64,000 nucleotides of DNA, from assembly GCA_030549495.1 (NCBI GenBank), contig JAUIRK010000664.1, positions 446,855 through 510,854 of the forward strand, written 5' to 3'. The notes below the pieces were generated by a model that was given only the letters and a program-made list of their open reading frames with translations, had not been told where the DNA came from and made no database searches. Numbering within the stretch: the first letter of the stretch is position 1; each line of letters starts with the position of its first letter. The position numbers and the translations under genes are program-made. Below, one piece after another: positions 46,501 to 60,500 of this stretch. The stretch comes from Nectonema munidae. Taxonomy: Eukaryota > Nematomorpha > Nectonematoida > Nectonematidae.

Positions 46501-49500
46501 GCAATAGTCCTATTCTGTTCCGAGACTATACGGAATTATTTCATGTTTTTAGTCGCCTCTTACGACATGCAGGTCATGCAATAGTCCTATTCTGTTCCGA
46601 GACTATACGGAATTATTTCATGTTTTTAGTCGCCTCTTACGACATGCAGGTCATGCAATAGTCCTATTCTGTTCCGAGACTATACGGAATTATTTCATGT
46701 TTTTAGTCGCCTCTTACGACATGCAGGTCATGCAATAGTCCTATTCTGTTCCGAGACTATACGGAATTATTTCATGTTTTTAGTCGCCTCTTACGACATG
46801 CAGGTCATGCAATAGTCCTATTCTGTTCCGAGACTATACGGAATTATTTCATGTTTTTAGTCGCCTCTTACGACATGCAGGTCATGCAATAGTCCTATTC
46901 TGTTCCGAGACTATACGGAATTATTTCATGTTTTTAGTCGCCTCTTACGACATGCAGGTCATGCAATAGTCCTATTCTGTTCCGAGACTATACGGAATTA
47001 TTTCATGTTTTTAGTCGCCTCTTACGACATGCAGGTCATGCAATAGTCCTATTCTGTTCCGAGACTATACGGAATTATTTCATGTTTTTAGTCGCCTCTT
47101 ACGACATGCAGGTCATGCAATAGTCCTATTCTGTTCCGAGACTATACGGAATTATTTCATGTTTTTAGTCGCCTCTTACGACATGCAGGTCATGCAATAG
47201 TCCTATTCTGTTCCGAGACTATACGGAATTATTTCATGTTTTTAGTCGCCTCTTACGACATGCAGGTCATGCAATAGTCCTATTCTGTTCCGAGACTATA
47301 CGGAATTATTTATGTTTTTAGTCGCCTCTTACGACATGCAGGTCATGCAATAGTCCTATTCTGTTCCGAGACTATACGGAATTATTTCATGTTTTTAGTC
47401 GCCTCTTACGACATGCAGGTCATGCAATAGTCCTATTCTGTTCCGAGACTATACGGAATTATTTCATGTTTTTAGTCGCCTCTTACGACATGCAGGTCAT
47501 GCAATAGTCCTATTCTGTTCCGAGACTATACGGAATTATTTCATGTTTTTAGTCGCCTCTTACGACATGCAGGTCATGCAATAGTCCTATTCTGTTCCGA
47601 GACTATACGGAATTATTTCATGTTTTTAGTCGCCTCTTACGACATGCAGGTCATGCAATAGTCCTATTCTGTTCCGAGACTATACGGAATTATTTAGTGT
47701 TTTTAGTCGCCTCTTACGACATGCAGGTCATGCAATAGTCCTATTCTGTTCCGAGACTATACGGAATTATTTCATGTTTTTAGTCGCCTCTTACGACATG
47801 CAGGTCATGCAATAGTCCTATTCTGTTCCGAGACTATACGGAATTATTTCATGTTTTTAGTCGCCTCTTACGACATGCAGGTCATGCAATAGTCCTATTC
47901 TGTTCCGAGACTATACGGAATTATTTCATGTTTTTAGTCGCCTCTTACGACATGCAGGTCATGCAATAGTCCTATTCTGTTCCGAGACTATACGGAATTA
48001 TTTCATGTTTTTAGTCGCCTCTTACGACATGCAGGTCATGCAATAGTCCTATTCTGTTCCGAGACTATACGGAATTATTTAGTGTTTTTAGTCGCCTCTT
48101 ACGACATGCAGGTCATGCAATAGTCCTATTCTGTTCCGAGACTATACGGAATTATTTCATGTTTTTAGTCGCCTCTTACGACATGCAGGTCATGCAATAG
48201 TCCTATTCTGTTCCGAGACTATACGGAATTATTTCATGTTTTTAGTCGCCTCTTACGACATGCAGGTCATGCAATAGTCCTATTCTGTTCCGAGACTATA
48301 CGGAATTATTTCATGTTTTTAGTCGCCTCTTACGACATGCAGGTCATGCAATAGTCCTATTCTGTTCCGAGACTATACGGAATTATTTCATGTTTTTAGT
48401 CGCCTCTTACGACATGCAGGTCATGCAATAGTCCTATTCTGTTCCGAGACTATACGGAATTATTTCATGTTTTTAGTCGCCTCTTACGACATGCAGGTCA
48501 TGCAATAGTCCTATTCTGTTCCGAGACTATACGGAATTATTTCATGTTTTTAGTCGCCTCTTACGACATGCAGGTCATGCAATAGTCCTATTCTGTTCCG
48601 AGACTATACGGAATTATTTCATGTTTTTAGTCGCCTCTTACGACATGCAGGTCATGCAATAGTCCTATTCTGTTCCGAGACTATACGGAATTATTTCATG
48701 TTTTTAGTCGCCTCTTACGACATGCAGGTCATGCAATAGTCCTATTCTGTTCCGAGACTATACGGAATTATTTCATGTTTTTAGTCGCCTCTTACGACAT
48801 GCAGGTCATGCAATAGTCCTATTCTGTTCCGAGACTATACGGAATTATTTCATGTTTTTAGTCGCCTCTTACGACATGCAGGTCATGCAATAGTCCTATT
48901 CTGTTCCGAGACTATACGGAATTATTTCATGTTTTTAGTCGCCTCTTACGACATGCAGGTCATGCAATAGTCCTATTCTGTTCCGAGACTATACGGAATT
49001 ATTTCATGTTTTTAGTCGCCTCTTACGACATGCAGGTCATGCAATAGTCCTATTCTGTTCCGAGACTATACGGAATTATTTCATGTTTTTAGTCGCCTCT
49101 TACGACATGCAGGTCATGCAATAGTCCTATTCTGTTCCGAGACTATACGGAATTATTTCATGTTTTTAGTCGCCTCTTACGACATGCAGGTCATGCAATA
49201 GTCCTATTCTGTTCCGAGACTATACGGAATTATTTCATGTTTTTAGTCGCCTCTTACGACATGCAGGTCATGCAATAGTCCTATTCTGTTCCGAGACTAT
49301 ACGGAATTATTTCATGTTTTTAGTCGCCTCTTACGACATGCAGGTCATGCAATAGTCCTATTCTGTTCCGAGACTATACGGAATTATTTCATGTTTTTAG
49401 TCGCCTCTTACGACATGCAGGTCATGCAATAGTCCTATTCTGTTCCGAGACTATACGGAATTATTTCATGTTTTTAGTCGCCTCTTACGACATGCAGGTC

Positions 49501-51500
49501 ATGCAATAGTCCTATTCTGTTCCGAGACTATACGGAATTATTTCATGTTTTTAGTCGCCTCTTACGACATGCAGGTCATGCAATAGTCCTATTCTGTTCC
49601 GAGACTATACGGAATTATTTCATGTTTTTAGTCGCCTCTTACGACATGCAGGTCATGCAATAGTCCTATTCTGTTCCGAGACTATACGGAATTATTTCAT
49701 GTTTTTAGTCGCCTCTTACGACATGCAGGTCATGCAATAGTCCTATTCTGTTCCGAGACTATACGGAATTATTTCATGTTTTTAGTCGCCTCTTACGACA
49801 TGCAGGTCATGCAATAGTCCTATTCTGTTCCGAGACTATACGGAATTATTTCATGTTTTTAGTCGCCTCTTACGACATGCAGGTCATGCAATAGTCCTAT
49901 TCTGTTCCGAGACTATACGGAATTATTTCATGTTTTTAGTCGCCTCTTACGACATGCAGGTCATGCAATAGTCCTATTCTGTTCCGAGACTATACGGAAT
50001 TATTTCATGTTTTTAGTCGCCTCTTACGACATGCAGGTCATGCAATAGTCCTATTCTGTTCCGAGACTATACGGAATTATTTCATGTTTTTAGTCGCCTC
50101 TTACGACATGCAGGTCATGCAATAGTCCTATTCTGTTCCGAGACTATACGGAATTATTTCATGTTTTTAGTCGCCTCTTACGACATGCAGGTCATGCAAT
50201 AGTCCTATTCTGTTCCGAGACTATACGGAATTATTTCATGTTTTTAGTCGCCTCTTACGACATGCAGGTCATGCAATAGTCCTATTCTGTTCCGAGACTA
50301 TACGGAATTATTTCATGTTTTTAGTCGCCTCTTACGACATGCAGGTCATGCAATAGTCCTATTCTGTTCCGAGACTATACGGAATTATTTCATGTTTTTA
50401 GTCGCCTCTTACGACATGCAGGTCATGCAATAGTCCTATTCTGTTCCGAGACTATACGGAATTATTTCATGTTTTTAGTCGCCTCTTACGACATGCAGGT
50501 CATGCAATAGTCCTATTCTGTTCCGAGACTATACGGAATTATTTCATGTTTTTAGTCGCCTCTTACGACATGCAGGTCATGCAATAGTCCTATTCTGTTC
50601 CGAGACTATACGGAATTATTTCATGTTTTTAGTCGCCTCTTACGACATGCAGGTCATGCAATAGTCCTATTCTGTTCCGAGACTATACGGAATTATTTCA
50701 TGTTTTTAGTCGCCTCTTACGACATGCAGGTCATGCAATAGTCCTATTCTGTTCCGAGACTATACGGAATTATTTCATGTTTTTAGTCGCCTCTTACGAC
50801 ATGCAGGTCATGCAATAGTCCTATTCTGTTCCGAGACTATACGGAATTATTTCATGTTTTTAGTCGCCTCTTACGACATGCAGGTCATGCAATAGTCCTA
50901 TTCTGTTCCGAGACTATACGGAATTATTTCATGTTTTTAGTCGCCTCTTACGACATGCAGGTCATGCAATAGTCCTATTCTGTTCCGAGACTATACGGAA
51001 TTATTTCATGTTTTTAGTCGCCTCTTACGACATGCAGGTCATGCAATAGTCCTATTCTGTTCCGAGACTATACGGAATTATTTCATGTTTTTAGTCGCCT
51101 CTTACGACATGCAGGTCATGCAATAGTCCTATTCTGTTCCGAGACTATACGGAATTATTTCATGTTTTTAGTCGCCTCTTACGACATGCAGGTCATGCAA
51201 TAGTCCTATTCTGTTCCGAGACTATACGGAATTATTTCATGTTTTTAGTCGCCTCTTACGACATGCAGGTCATGCAATAGTCCTATTCTGTTCCGAGACT
51301 ATACGGAATTATTTCATGTTTTTAGTCGCCTCTTACGACATGCAGGTCATGCAATAGTCCTATTCTGTTCCGAGACTATACGGAATTATTTCATGTTTTT
51401 AGTCGCCTCTTACGACATGCAGGTCATGCAATAGTCCTATTCTGTTCCGAGACTATACGGAATTATTTCATGTTTTTAGTCGCCTCTTACGACATGCAGG
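28504..51500 (+). repeat. 77-bp satellite array, plus-oriented arm (about 299 units)
   Basis: Head-to-tail 77-bp units, each starting gagactatacggaattattt and containing gtcgcctcttacgacatgca and caatagtcctattctgttcc. From 28504 to about 38.5 kb, units differ at a few fixed positions: catg/agtg/aatg after the attattt, tcgcctcttacgac versus tcacctcttactac, and ctgttcc versus atgttcc. From about 38.9 kb to 51.5 kb units are nearly invariant, with exceptions near 47310, 47695 and 48080. The unit is not a multiple of three and its frames contain stops, so the short open frames inside are not genes. Each unit has internal inverted pairs (aatagtc with gactat; gtcg with cgac around a 7-base loop). 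Confidence 0.98.
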
Positions 51501-54500
51501 ACCTGCATGTCGTAAGAGGCGACTAAAAACATGAAATAATTCCGTATAGTCTCGGAACAGAATAGGACTATTGCATGACCTGCATGTCGTAAGAGGCGAC
51601 TAAAAACATGAAATAATTCCGTATAGTCTCGGAACAGAATAGGACTATTGCATGACCTGCATGTCGTAAGAGGCGACTAAAAACATGAAATAATTCCGTA
51701 TAGTCTCGGAACAGAATAGGACTATTGCATGACCTGCATGTCGTAAGAGGCGACTAAAAACATGAAATAATTCCGTATAGTCTCGGAACAGAATAGGACT
51801 ATTGCATGACCTGCATGTCGTAAGAGGCGACTAAAAACATGAAATAATTCCGTATAGTCTCGGAACAGAATAGGACTATTGCATGACCTGCATGTCGTAA
51901 GAGGCGACTAAAAACATGAAATAATTCCGTATAGTCTCGGAACAGAATAGGACTATTGCATGACCTGCATGTCGTAAGAGGCGACTAAAAACATGAAATA
52001 ATTCCGTATAGTCTCGGAACAGAATAGGACTATTGCATGACCTGCATGTCGTAAGAGGCGACTAAAAACATGAAATAATTCCGTATAGTCTCGGAACAGA
52101 ATAGGACTATTGCATGACCTGCATGTCGTAAGAGGCGACTAAAAACATGAAATAATTCCGTATAGTCTCGGAACAGAATAGGACTATTGCATGACCTGCA
52201 TGTCGTAAGAGGCGACTAAAAACATGAAATAATTCCGTATAGTCTCGGAACAGAATAGGACTATTGCATGACCTGCATGTCGTAAGAGGCGACTAAAAAC
52301 ATGAAATAATTCCGTATAGTCTCGGAACAGAATAGGACTATTGCATGACCTGCATGTCGTAAGAGGCGACTAAAAACATGAAATAATTCCGTATAGTCTC
52401 GGAACAGAATAGGACTATTGCATGACCTGCATGTCGTAAGAGGCGACTAAAAACATGAAATAATTCCGTATAGTCTCGGAACAGAATAGGACTATTGCAT
52501 GACCTGCATGTCGTAAGAGGCGACTAAAAACATGAAATAATTCCGTATAGTCTCGGAACAGAATAGGACTATTGCATGACCTGCATGTCGTAAGAGGCGA
52601 CTAAAAACATGAAATAATTCCGTATAGTCTCGGAACAGAATAGGACTATTGCATGACCTGCATGTCGTAAGAGGCGACTAAAAACATGAAATAATTCCGT
52701 ATAGTCTCGGAACAGAATAGGACTATTGCATGACCTGCATGTCGTAAGAGGCGACTAAAAACATGAAATAATTCCGTATAGTCTCGGAACAGAATAGGAC
52801 TATTGCATGACCTGCATGTCGTAAGAGGCGACTAAAAACATGAAATAATTCCGTATAGTCTCGGAACAGAATAGGACTATTGCATGACCTGCATGTCGTA
52901 AGAGGCGACTAAAAACATGAAATAATTCCGTATAGTCTCGGAACAGAATAGGACTATTGCATGACCTGCATGTCGTAAGAGGCGACTAAAAACATGAAAT
53001 AATTCCGTATAGTCTCGGAACAGAATAGGACTATTGCATGACCTGCATGTCGTAAGAGGCGACTAAAAACATGAAATAATTCCGTATAGTCTCGGAACAG
53101 AATAGGACTATTGCATGACCTGCATGTCGTAAGAGGCGACTAAAAACATGAAATAATTCCGTATAGTCTCGGAACAGAATAGGACTATTGCATGACCTGC
53201 ATGTCGTAAGAGGCGACTAAAAACATGAAATAATTCCGTATAGTCTCGGAACAGAATAGGACTATTGCATGACCTGCATGTCGTAAGAGGCGACTAAAAA
53301 CATGAAATAATTCCGTATAGTCTCGGAACAGAATAGGACTATTGCATGACCTGCATGTCGTAAGAGGCGACTAAAAACATGAAATAATTCCGTATAGTCT
53401 CGGAACAGAATAGGACTATTGCATGACCTGCATGTCGTAAGAGGCGACTAAAAACATGAAATAATTCCGTATAGTCTCGGAACAGAATAGGACTATTGCA
53501 TGACCTGCATGTCGTAAGAGGCGACTAAAAACATGAAATAATTCCGTATAGTCTCGGAACAGAATAGGACTATTGCATGACCTGCATGTCGTAAGAGGCG
53601 ACTAAAAACATGAAATAATTCCGTATAGTCTCGGAACAGAATAGGACTATTGCATGACCTGCATGTCGTAAGAGGCGACTAAAAACATGAAATAATTCCG
53701 TATAGTCTCGGAACAGAATAGGACTATTGCATGACCTGCATGTCGTAAGAGGCGACTAAAAACATGAAATAATTCCGTATAGTCTCGGAACAGAATAGGA
53801 CTATTGCATGACCTGCATGTCGTAAGAGGCGACTAAAAACATGAAATAATTCCGTATAGTCTCGGAACAGAATAGGACTATTGCATGACCTGCATGTCGT
53901 AAGAGGCGACTAAAAACATGAAATAATTCCGTATAGTCTCGGAACAGAATAGGACTATTGCATGACCTGCATGTCGTAAGAGGCGACTAAAAACATGAAA
54001 TAATTCCGTATAGTCTCGGAACAGAATAGGACTATTGCATGACCTGCATGTCGTAAGAGGCGACTAAAAACATGAAATAATTCCGTATAGTCTCGGAACA
54101 GAATAGGACTATTGCATGACCTGCATGTCGTAAGAGGCGACTAAAAACATGAAATAATTCCGTATAGTCTCGGAACAGAATAGGACTATTGCATGACCTG
54201 CATGTCGTAAGAGGCGACTAAAAACATGAAATAATTCCGTATAGTCTCGGAACAGAATAGGACTATTGCATGACCTGCATGTCGTAAGAGGCGACTAAAA
54301 ACATGAAATAATTCCGTATAGTCTCGGAACAGAATAGGACTATTGCATGACCTGCATGTCGTAAGAGGCGACTAAAAACATGAAATAATTCCGTATAGTC
54401 TCGGAACAGAATAGGACTATTGCATGACCTGCATGTCGTAAGAGGCGACTAAAAACATGAAATAATTCCGTATAGTCTCGGAACAGAATAGGACTATTGC

Positions 54501-57500
54501 ATGACCTGCATGTCGTAAGAGGCGACTAAAAACATGAAATAATTCCGTATAGTCTCGGAACAGAATAGGACTATTGCATGACCTGCATGTCGTAAGAGGC
54601 GACTAAAAACATGAAATAATTCCGTATAGTCTCGGAACAGAATAGGACTATTGCATGACCTGCATGTCGTAAGAGGCGACTAAAAACATGAAATAATTCC
54701 GTATAGTCTCGGAACAGAATAGGACTATTGCATGACCTGCATGTCGTAAGAGGCGACTAAAAACATGAAATAATTCCGTATAGTCTCGGAACAGAATAGG
54801 ACTATTGCATGACCTGCATGTCGTAAGAGGCGACTAAAAACATGAAATAATTCCGTATAGTCTCGGAACAGAATAGGACTATTGCATGACCTGCATGTCG
54901 TAAGAGGCGACTAAAAACATGAAATAATTCCGTATAGTCTCGGAACAGAATAGGACTATTGCATGACCTGCATGTCGTAAGAGGCGACTAAAAACATGAA
55001 ATAATTCCGTATAGTCTCGGAACAGAATAGGACTATTGCATGACCTGCATGTCGTAAGAGGCGACTAAAAACATGAAATAATTCCGTATAGTCTCGGAAC
55101 AGAATAGGACTATTGCATGACCTGCATGTCGTAAGAGGCGACTAAAAACATGAAATAATTCCGTATAGTCTCGGAACAGAATAGGACTATTGCATGACCT
55201 GCATGTCGTAAGAGGCGACTAAAAACATGAAATAATTCCGTATAGTCTCGGAACAGAATAGGACTATTGCATGACCTGCATGTCGTAAGAGGCGACTAAA
55301 AACATGAAATAATTCCGTATAGTCTCGGAACAGAATAGGACTATTGCATGACCTGCATGTCGTAAGAGGCGACTAAAAACATGAAATAATTCCGTATAGT
55401 CTCGGAACAGAATAGGACTATTGCATGACCTGCATGTCGTAAGAGGCGACTAAAAACATGAAATAATTCCGTATAGTCTCGGAACAGAATAGGACTATTG
55501 CATGACCTGCATGTCGTAAGAGGCGACTAAAAACATGAAATAATTCCGTATAGTCTCGGAACAGAATAGGACTATTGCATGACCTGCATGTCGTAAGAGG
55601 CGACTAAAAACATGAAATAATTCCGTATAGTCTCGGAACAGAATAGGACTATTGCATGACCTGCATGTCGTAAGAGGCGACTAAAAACATGAAATAATTC
55701 CGTATAGTCTCGGAACAGAATAGGACTATTGCATGACCTGCATGTCGTAAGAGGCGACTAAAAACATGAAATAATTCCGTATAGTCTCGGAACAGAATAG
55801 GACTATTGCATGACCTGCATGTCGTAAGAGGCGACTAAAAACATGAAATAATTCCGTATAGTCTCGGAACAGAATAGGACTATTGCATGACCTGCATGTC
55901 GTAAGAGGCGACTAAAAACATGAAATAATTCCGTATAGTCTCGGAACAGAATAGGACTATTGCATGACCTGCATGTCGTAAGAGGCGACTAAAAACATGA
56001 AATAATTCCGTATAGTCTCGGAACAGAATAGGACTATTGCATGACCTGCATGTCGTAAGAGGCGACTAAAAACATGAAATAATTCCGTATAGTCTCGGAA
56101 CAGAATAGGACTATTGCATGACCTGCATGTCGTAAGAGGCGACTAAAAACATGAAATAATTCCGTATAGTCTCGGAACAGAATAGGACTATTGCATGACC
56201 TGCATGTCGTAAGAGGCGACTAAAAACATGAAATAATTCCGTATAGTCTCGGAACAGAATAGGACTATTGCATGACCTGCATGTCGTAAGAGGCGACTAA
56301 AAACATGAAATAATTCCGTATAGTCTCGGAACAGAATAGGACTATTGCATGACCTGCATGTCGTAAGAGGCGACTAAAAACATGAAATAATTCCGTATAG
56401 TCTCGGAACAGAATAGGACTATTGCATGACCTGCATGTCGTAAGAGGCGACTAAAAACATGAAATAATTCCGTATAGTCTCGGAACAGAATAGGACTATT
56501 GCATGACCTGCATGTCGTAAGAGGCGACTAAAAACATGAAATAATTCCGTATAGTCTCGGAACAGAATAGGACTATTGCATGACCTGCATGTCGTAAGAG
56601 GCGACTAAAAACATGAAATAATTCCGTATAGTCTCGGAACAGAATAGGACTATTGCATGACCTGCATGTCGTAAGAGGCGACTAAAAACATGAAATAATT
56701 CCGTATAGTCTCGGAACAGAATAGGACTATTGCATGACCTGCATGTCGTAAGAGGCGACTAAAAACATGAAATAATTCCGTATAGTCTCGGAACAGAATA
56801 GGACTATTGCATGACCTGCATGTCGTAAGAGGCGACTAAAAACATGAAATAATTCCGTATAGTCTCGGAACAGAATAGGACTATTGCATGACCTGCATGT
56901 CGTAAGAGGCGACTAAAAACATGAAATAATTCCGTATAGTCTCGGAACAGAATAGGACTATTGCATGACCTGCATGTCGTAAGAGGCGACTAAAAACATG
57001 AAATAATTCCGTATAGTCTCGGAACAGAATAGGACTATTGCATGACCTGCATGTCGTAAGAGGCGACTAAAAACATGAAATAATTCCGTATAGTCTCGGA
57101 ACAGAATAGGACTATTGCATGACCTGCATGTCGTAAGAGGCGACTAAAAACATGAAATAATTCCGTATAGTCTCGGAACAGAATAGGACTATTGCATGAC
57201 CTGCATGTCGTAAGAGGCGACTAAAAACATGAAATAATTCCGTATAGTCTCGGAACAGAATAGGACTATTGCATGACCTGCATGTCGTAAGAGGCGACTA
57301 AAAACATGAAATAATTCCGTATAGTCTCGGAACAGAATAGGACTATTGCATGACCTGCATGTCGTAAGAGGCGACTAAAAACATGAAATAATTCCGTATA
57401 GTCTCGGAACAGAATAGGACTATTGCATGACCTGCATGTCGTAAGAGGCGACTAAAAACATGAAATAATTCCGTATAGTCTCGGAACAGAATAGGACTAT

Positions 57501-60500
57501 TGCATGACCTGCATGTCGTAAGAGGCGACTAAAAACATGAAATAATTCCGTATAGTCTCGGAACAGAATAGGACTATTGCATGACCTGCATGTCGTAAGA
57601 GGCGACTAAAAACATGAAATAATTCCGTATAGTCTCGGAACAGAATAGGACTATTGCATGACCTGCATGTCGTAAGAGGCGACTAAAAACATGAAATAAT
57701 TCCGTATAGTCTCGGAACAGAATAGGACGATTGCATGACCTGCATGTCGTAAGAGGCGACTAAAAACATGAAATAATTCCGTATCTCGGAACAGAATAGG
57801 ACTATTGCATGACCTGCATGTCGTAAGAGGCGACTAAAAACATGAAATAATTCCGTATAGTCTCGGAACAGAATAGGACTATTGCATGACCTGCATGTCG
57901 TAAGAGGCGACTAAAAACATGAAATAATTCCGTAAGTCTCGGAACAGAATAGGACTATTGCATGACCTGCATGTCGTAAGAGGCGACTAAAAACATGAAA
58001 TAATTCCGTATAGTCTCGGAACAGAATAGGACTATTGCATGACCTGCATGTCGTAAGAGGCGACTAAAAACATGAAATAATTCCGTAAGTCTCGGAACAG
58101 AATAGGACTATTGCATGACCTGCATGTCGTAAGAGGCGACTAAAAACATGAAATAATTCCGTATAGTCTCGGAACAGAATAGGACTATTGCATGACCTGC
58201 ATGTCGTAAGAGGCGACTAAAAACATGAAATAATTCCGTATAGTCTCGGAACAGAATAGGACTATTGCATGACCTGCATGTCGTAAGAGGCGACTAAAAA
58301 CATGAAATAATTCCGTATAGTCTCGGAACAGAATAGGACTATTGCATGACCTGCATGTCGTAAGAGGCGACTAAAAACATGAAATAATTCCGTATAGTCT
58401 CGGAACAGAATAGGACTATTGCATGACCTGCATGTCGTAAGAGGCGACTAAAAACATGAAATAATTCCGTATAGTCTCGGAACAGAATAGGACTATTGCA
58501 TGACCTGCATGTCGTAAGAGGCGACTAAAAACATGAAATAATTCCGTATAGTCTCGGAACAGAATAGGACTATTGCATGACCTGCATGTCGTAAGAGGCG
58601 ACTAAAAACATGAAATAATTCCGTATAGTCTCGGAACAGAATAGGACTATTGCATGACCTGCATGTCGTAAGAGGCGACTAAAAACATGAAATAATTCCG
58701 TATAGTCTCGGAACAGAATAGGACTATTGCATGACCTGCATGTCGTAAGAGGCGACTAAAAACATGAAATAATTCCGTATAGTCTCGGAACAGAATAGGA
58801 CTATTGCATGACCTGCATGTCGTAAGAGGCGACTAAAAACAATGAAATAATTCCGTATAGTCTCGGAACAGAATAGGACTATTGCATGACCTGCATGTCG
58901 TAAGAGGCGACTAAAAACATGAAATAATTCCGTATAGTCTCGGAACAGAATAGGACTATTGCATGACCTGCATGTCGTAAGAGGCGACTAAAAACATGAA
59001 ATAATTCCGTATAGTCTCGGAACAGAATAGGACTATTGCATGACCTGCATGTCGTAAGAGGCGACTAAAAACATGAAATAATTCCGTATAGTCTCGGAAC
59101 AGAATAGGACTATTGCATGACCTGCATGTCGTAAGAGGCGACTAAAAACATGAAATAATTCCGTATAGTCTCGGAACAGAATAGGACTATTGCATGACCT
59201 GCATGTCGTAAGAGGCGACTAAAAACATGAAATAATTCCGTATAGTCTCGGAACAGAATAGGACTATTGCATGACCTGCATGTCGTAAGAGGCGACTAAA
59301 AACATGAAATAATTCCGTATAGTCTCGGAACAGAATAGGACTATTGCATGACCTGCATGTCGTAAGAGGCGACTAAAAACATGAAATAATTCCGTATAGT
59401 CTCGGAACAGAATAGGACTATTGCATGACCTGCATGTCGTAAGAGGCGACTAAAAACATGAAATAATTCCGTATAGTCTCGGAACAGAATAGGACTATTG
59501 CATGACCTGCATGTCGTAAGAGGCGACTAAAAACATGAAATAATTCCGTATAGTCTCGGAACAGAATAGGACTATTGCATGACCTGCATGTCGTAAGAGG
59601 CGACTAAAAACATGAAATAATTCCGTATAGTCTCGGAACAGAATAGGACTATTGCATGACCTGCATGTCGTAAGAGGCGACTAAAAACATGAAATAATTC
59701 CGTATAGTCTCGGAACAGAATAGGACTATTGCATGACCTGCATGTCGTAAGAGGCGACTAAAAACATGAAATAATTCCGTATAGTCTCGGAACAGAATAG
59801 GACTATTGCATGACCTGCATGTCGTAAGAGGCGACTAAAAACATGAAATAATTCCGTATAGTCTCGGAACAGAATAGGACTATTGCATGACCTGCATGTC
59901 GTAAGAGGCGACTAAAAACATGAAATAATTCCGTATAGTCTCGGAACAGAATAGGACTATTGCATGACCTGCATGTCGTAAGAGGCGACTAAAAACATGA
60001 AATAATTCCGTATAGTCTCGGAACAGAATAGGACTATTGCATGACCTGCATGTCGTAAGAGGCGACTAAAAACATGAAATAATTCCGTATAGTCTCGGAA
60101 CAGAATAGGACTATTGCATGACCTGCATGTCGTAAGAGGCGACTAAAAACATGAAATAATTCCGTATAGTCTCGGAACAGAATAGGACTATTGCATGACC
60201 TGCATGTCGTAAGAGGCGACTAAAAACATGAAATAATTCCGTATAGTCTCGGAACAGAATAGGACTATTGCATGACCTGCATGTCGTAAGAGGCGACTAA
60301 AAACATGAAATAATTCCGTATAGTCTCGGAACAGAATAGGACTATTGCATGACCTGCATGTCGTAAGAGGCGACTAAAAACAATGAAATAATTCCGTATA
60401 GTCTCGGAACAGAATAGGACTATTGCATGACCTGCATGTCGTAAGAGGCGACTAAAAACATGAAATAATTCCGTATAGTCTCGGAACAGAATAGGACTAT

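Noticed and set aside
28504-51500. CRISPR-like array
   Set aside because: The whole 77-bp unit repeats with no unique spacers, in an animal-type genome. It is a satellite.
51400-51600. Inversion as a simple fold-back sequencing artefact
   Set aside because: Not fully excluded, but unit variants are not mirrored around the junction, which a copied hairpin read would show. Kept as a finding needing spanning reads.
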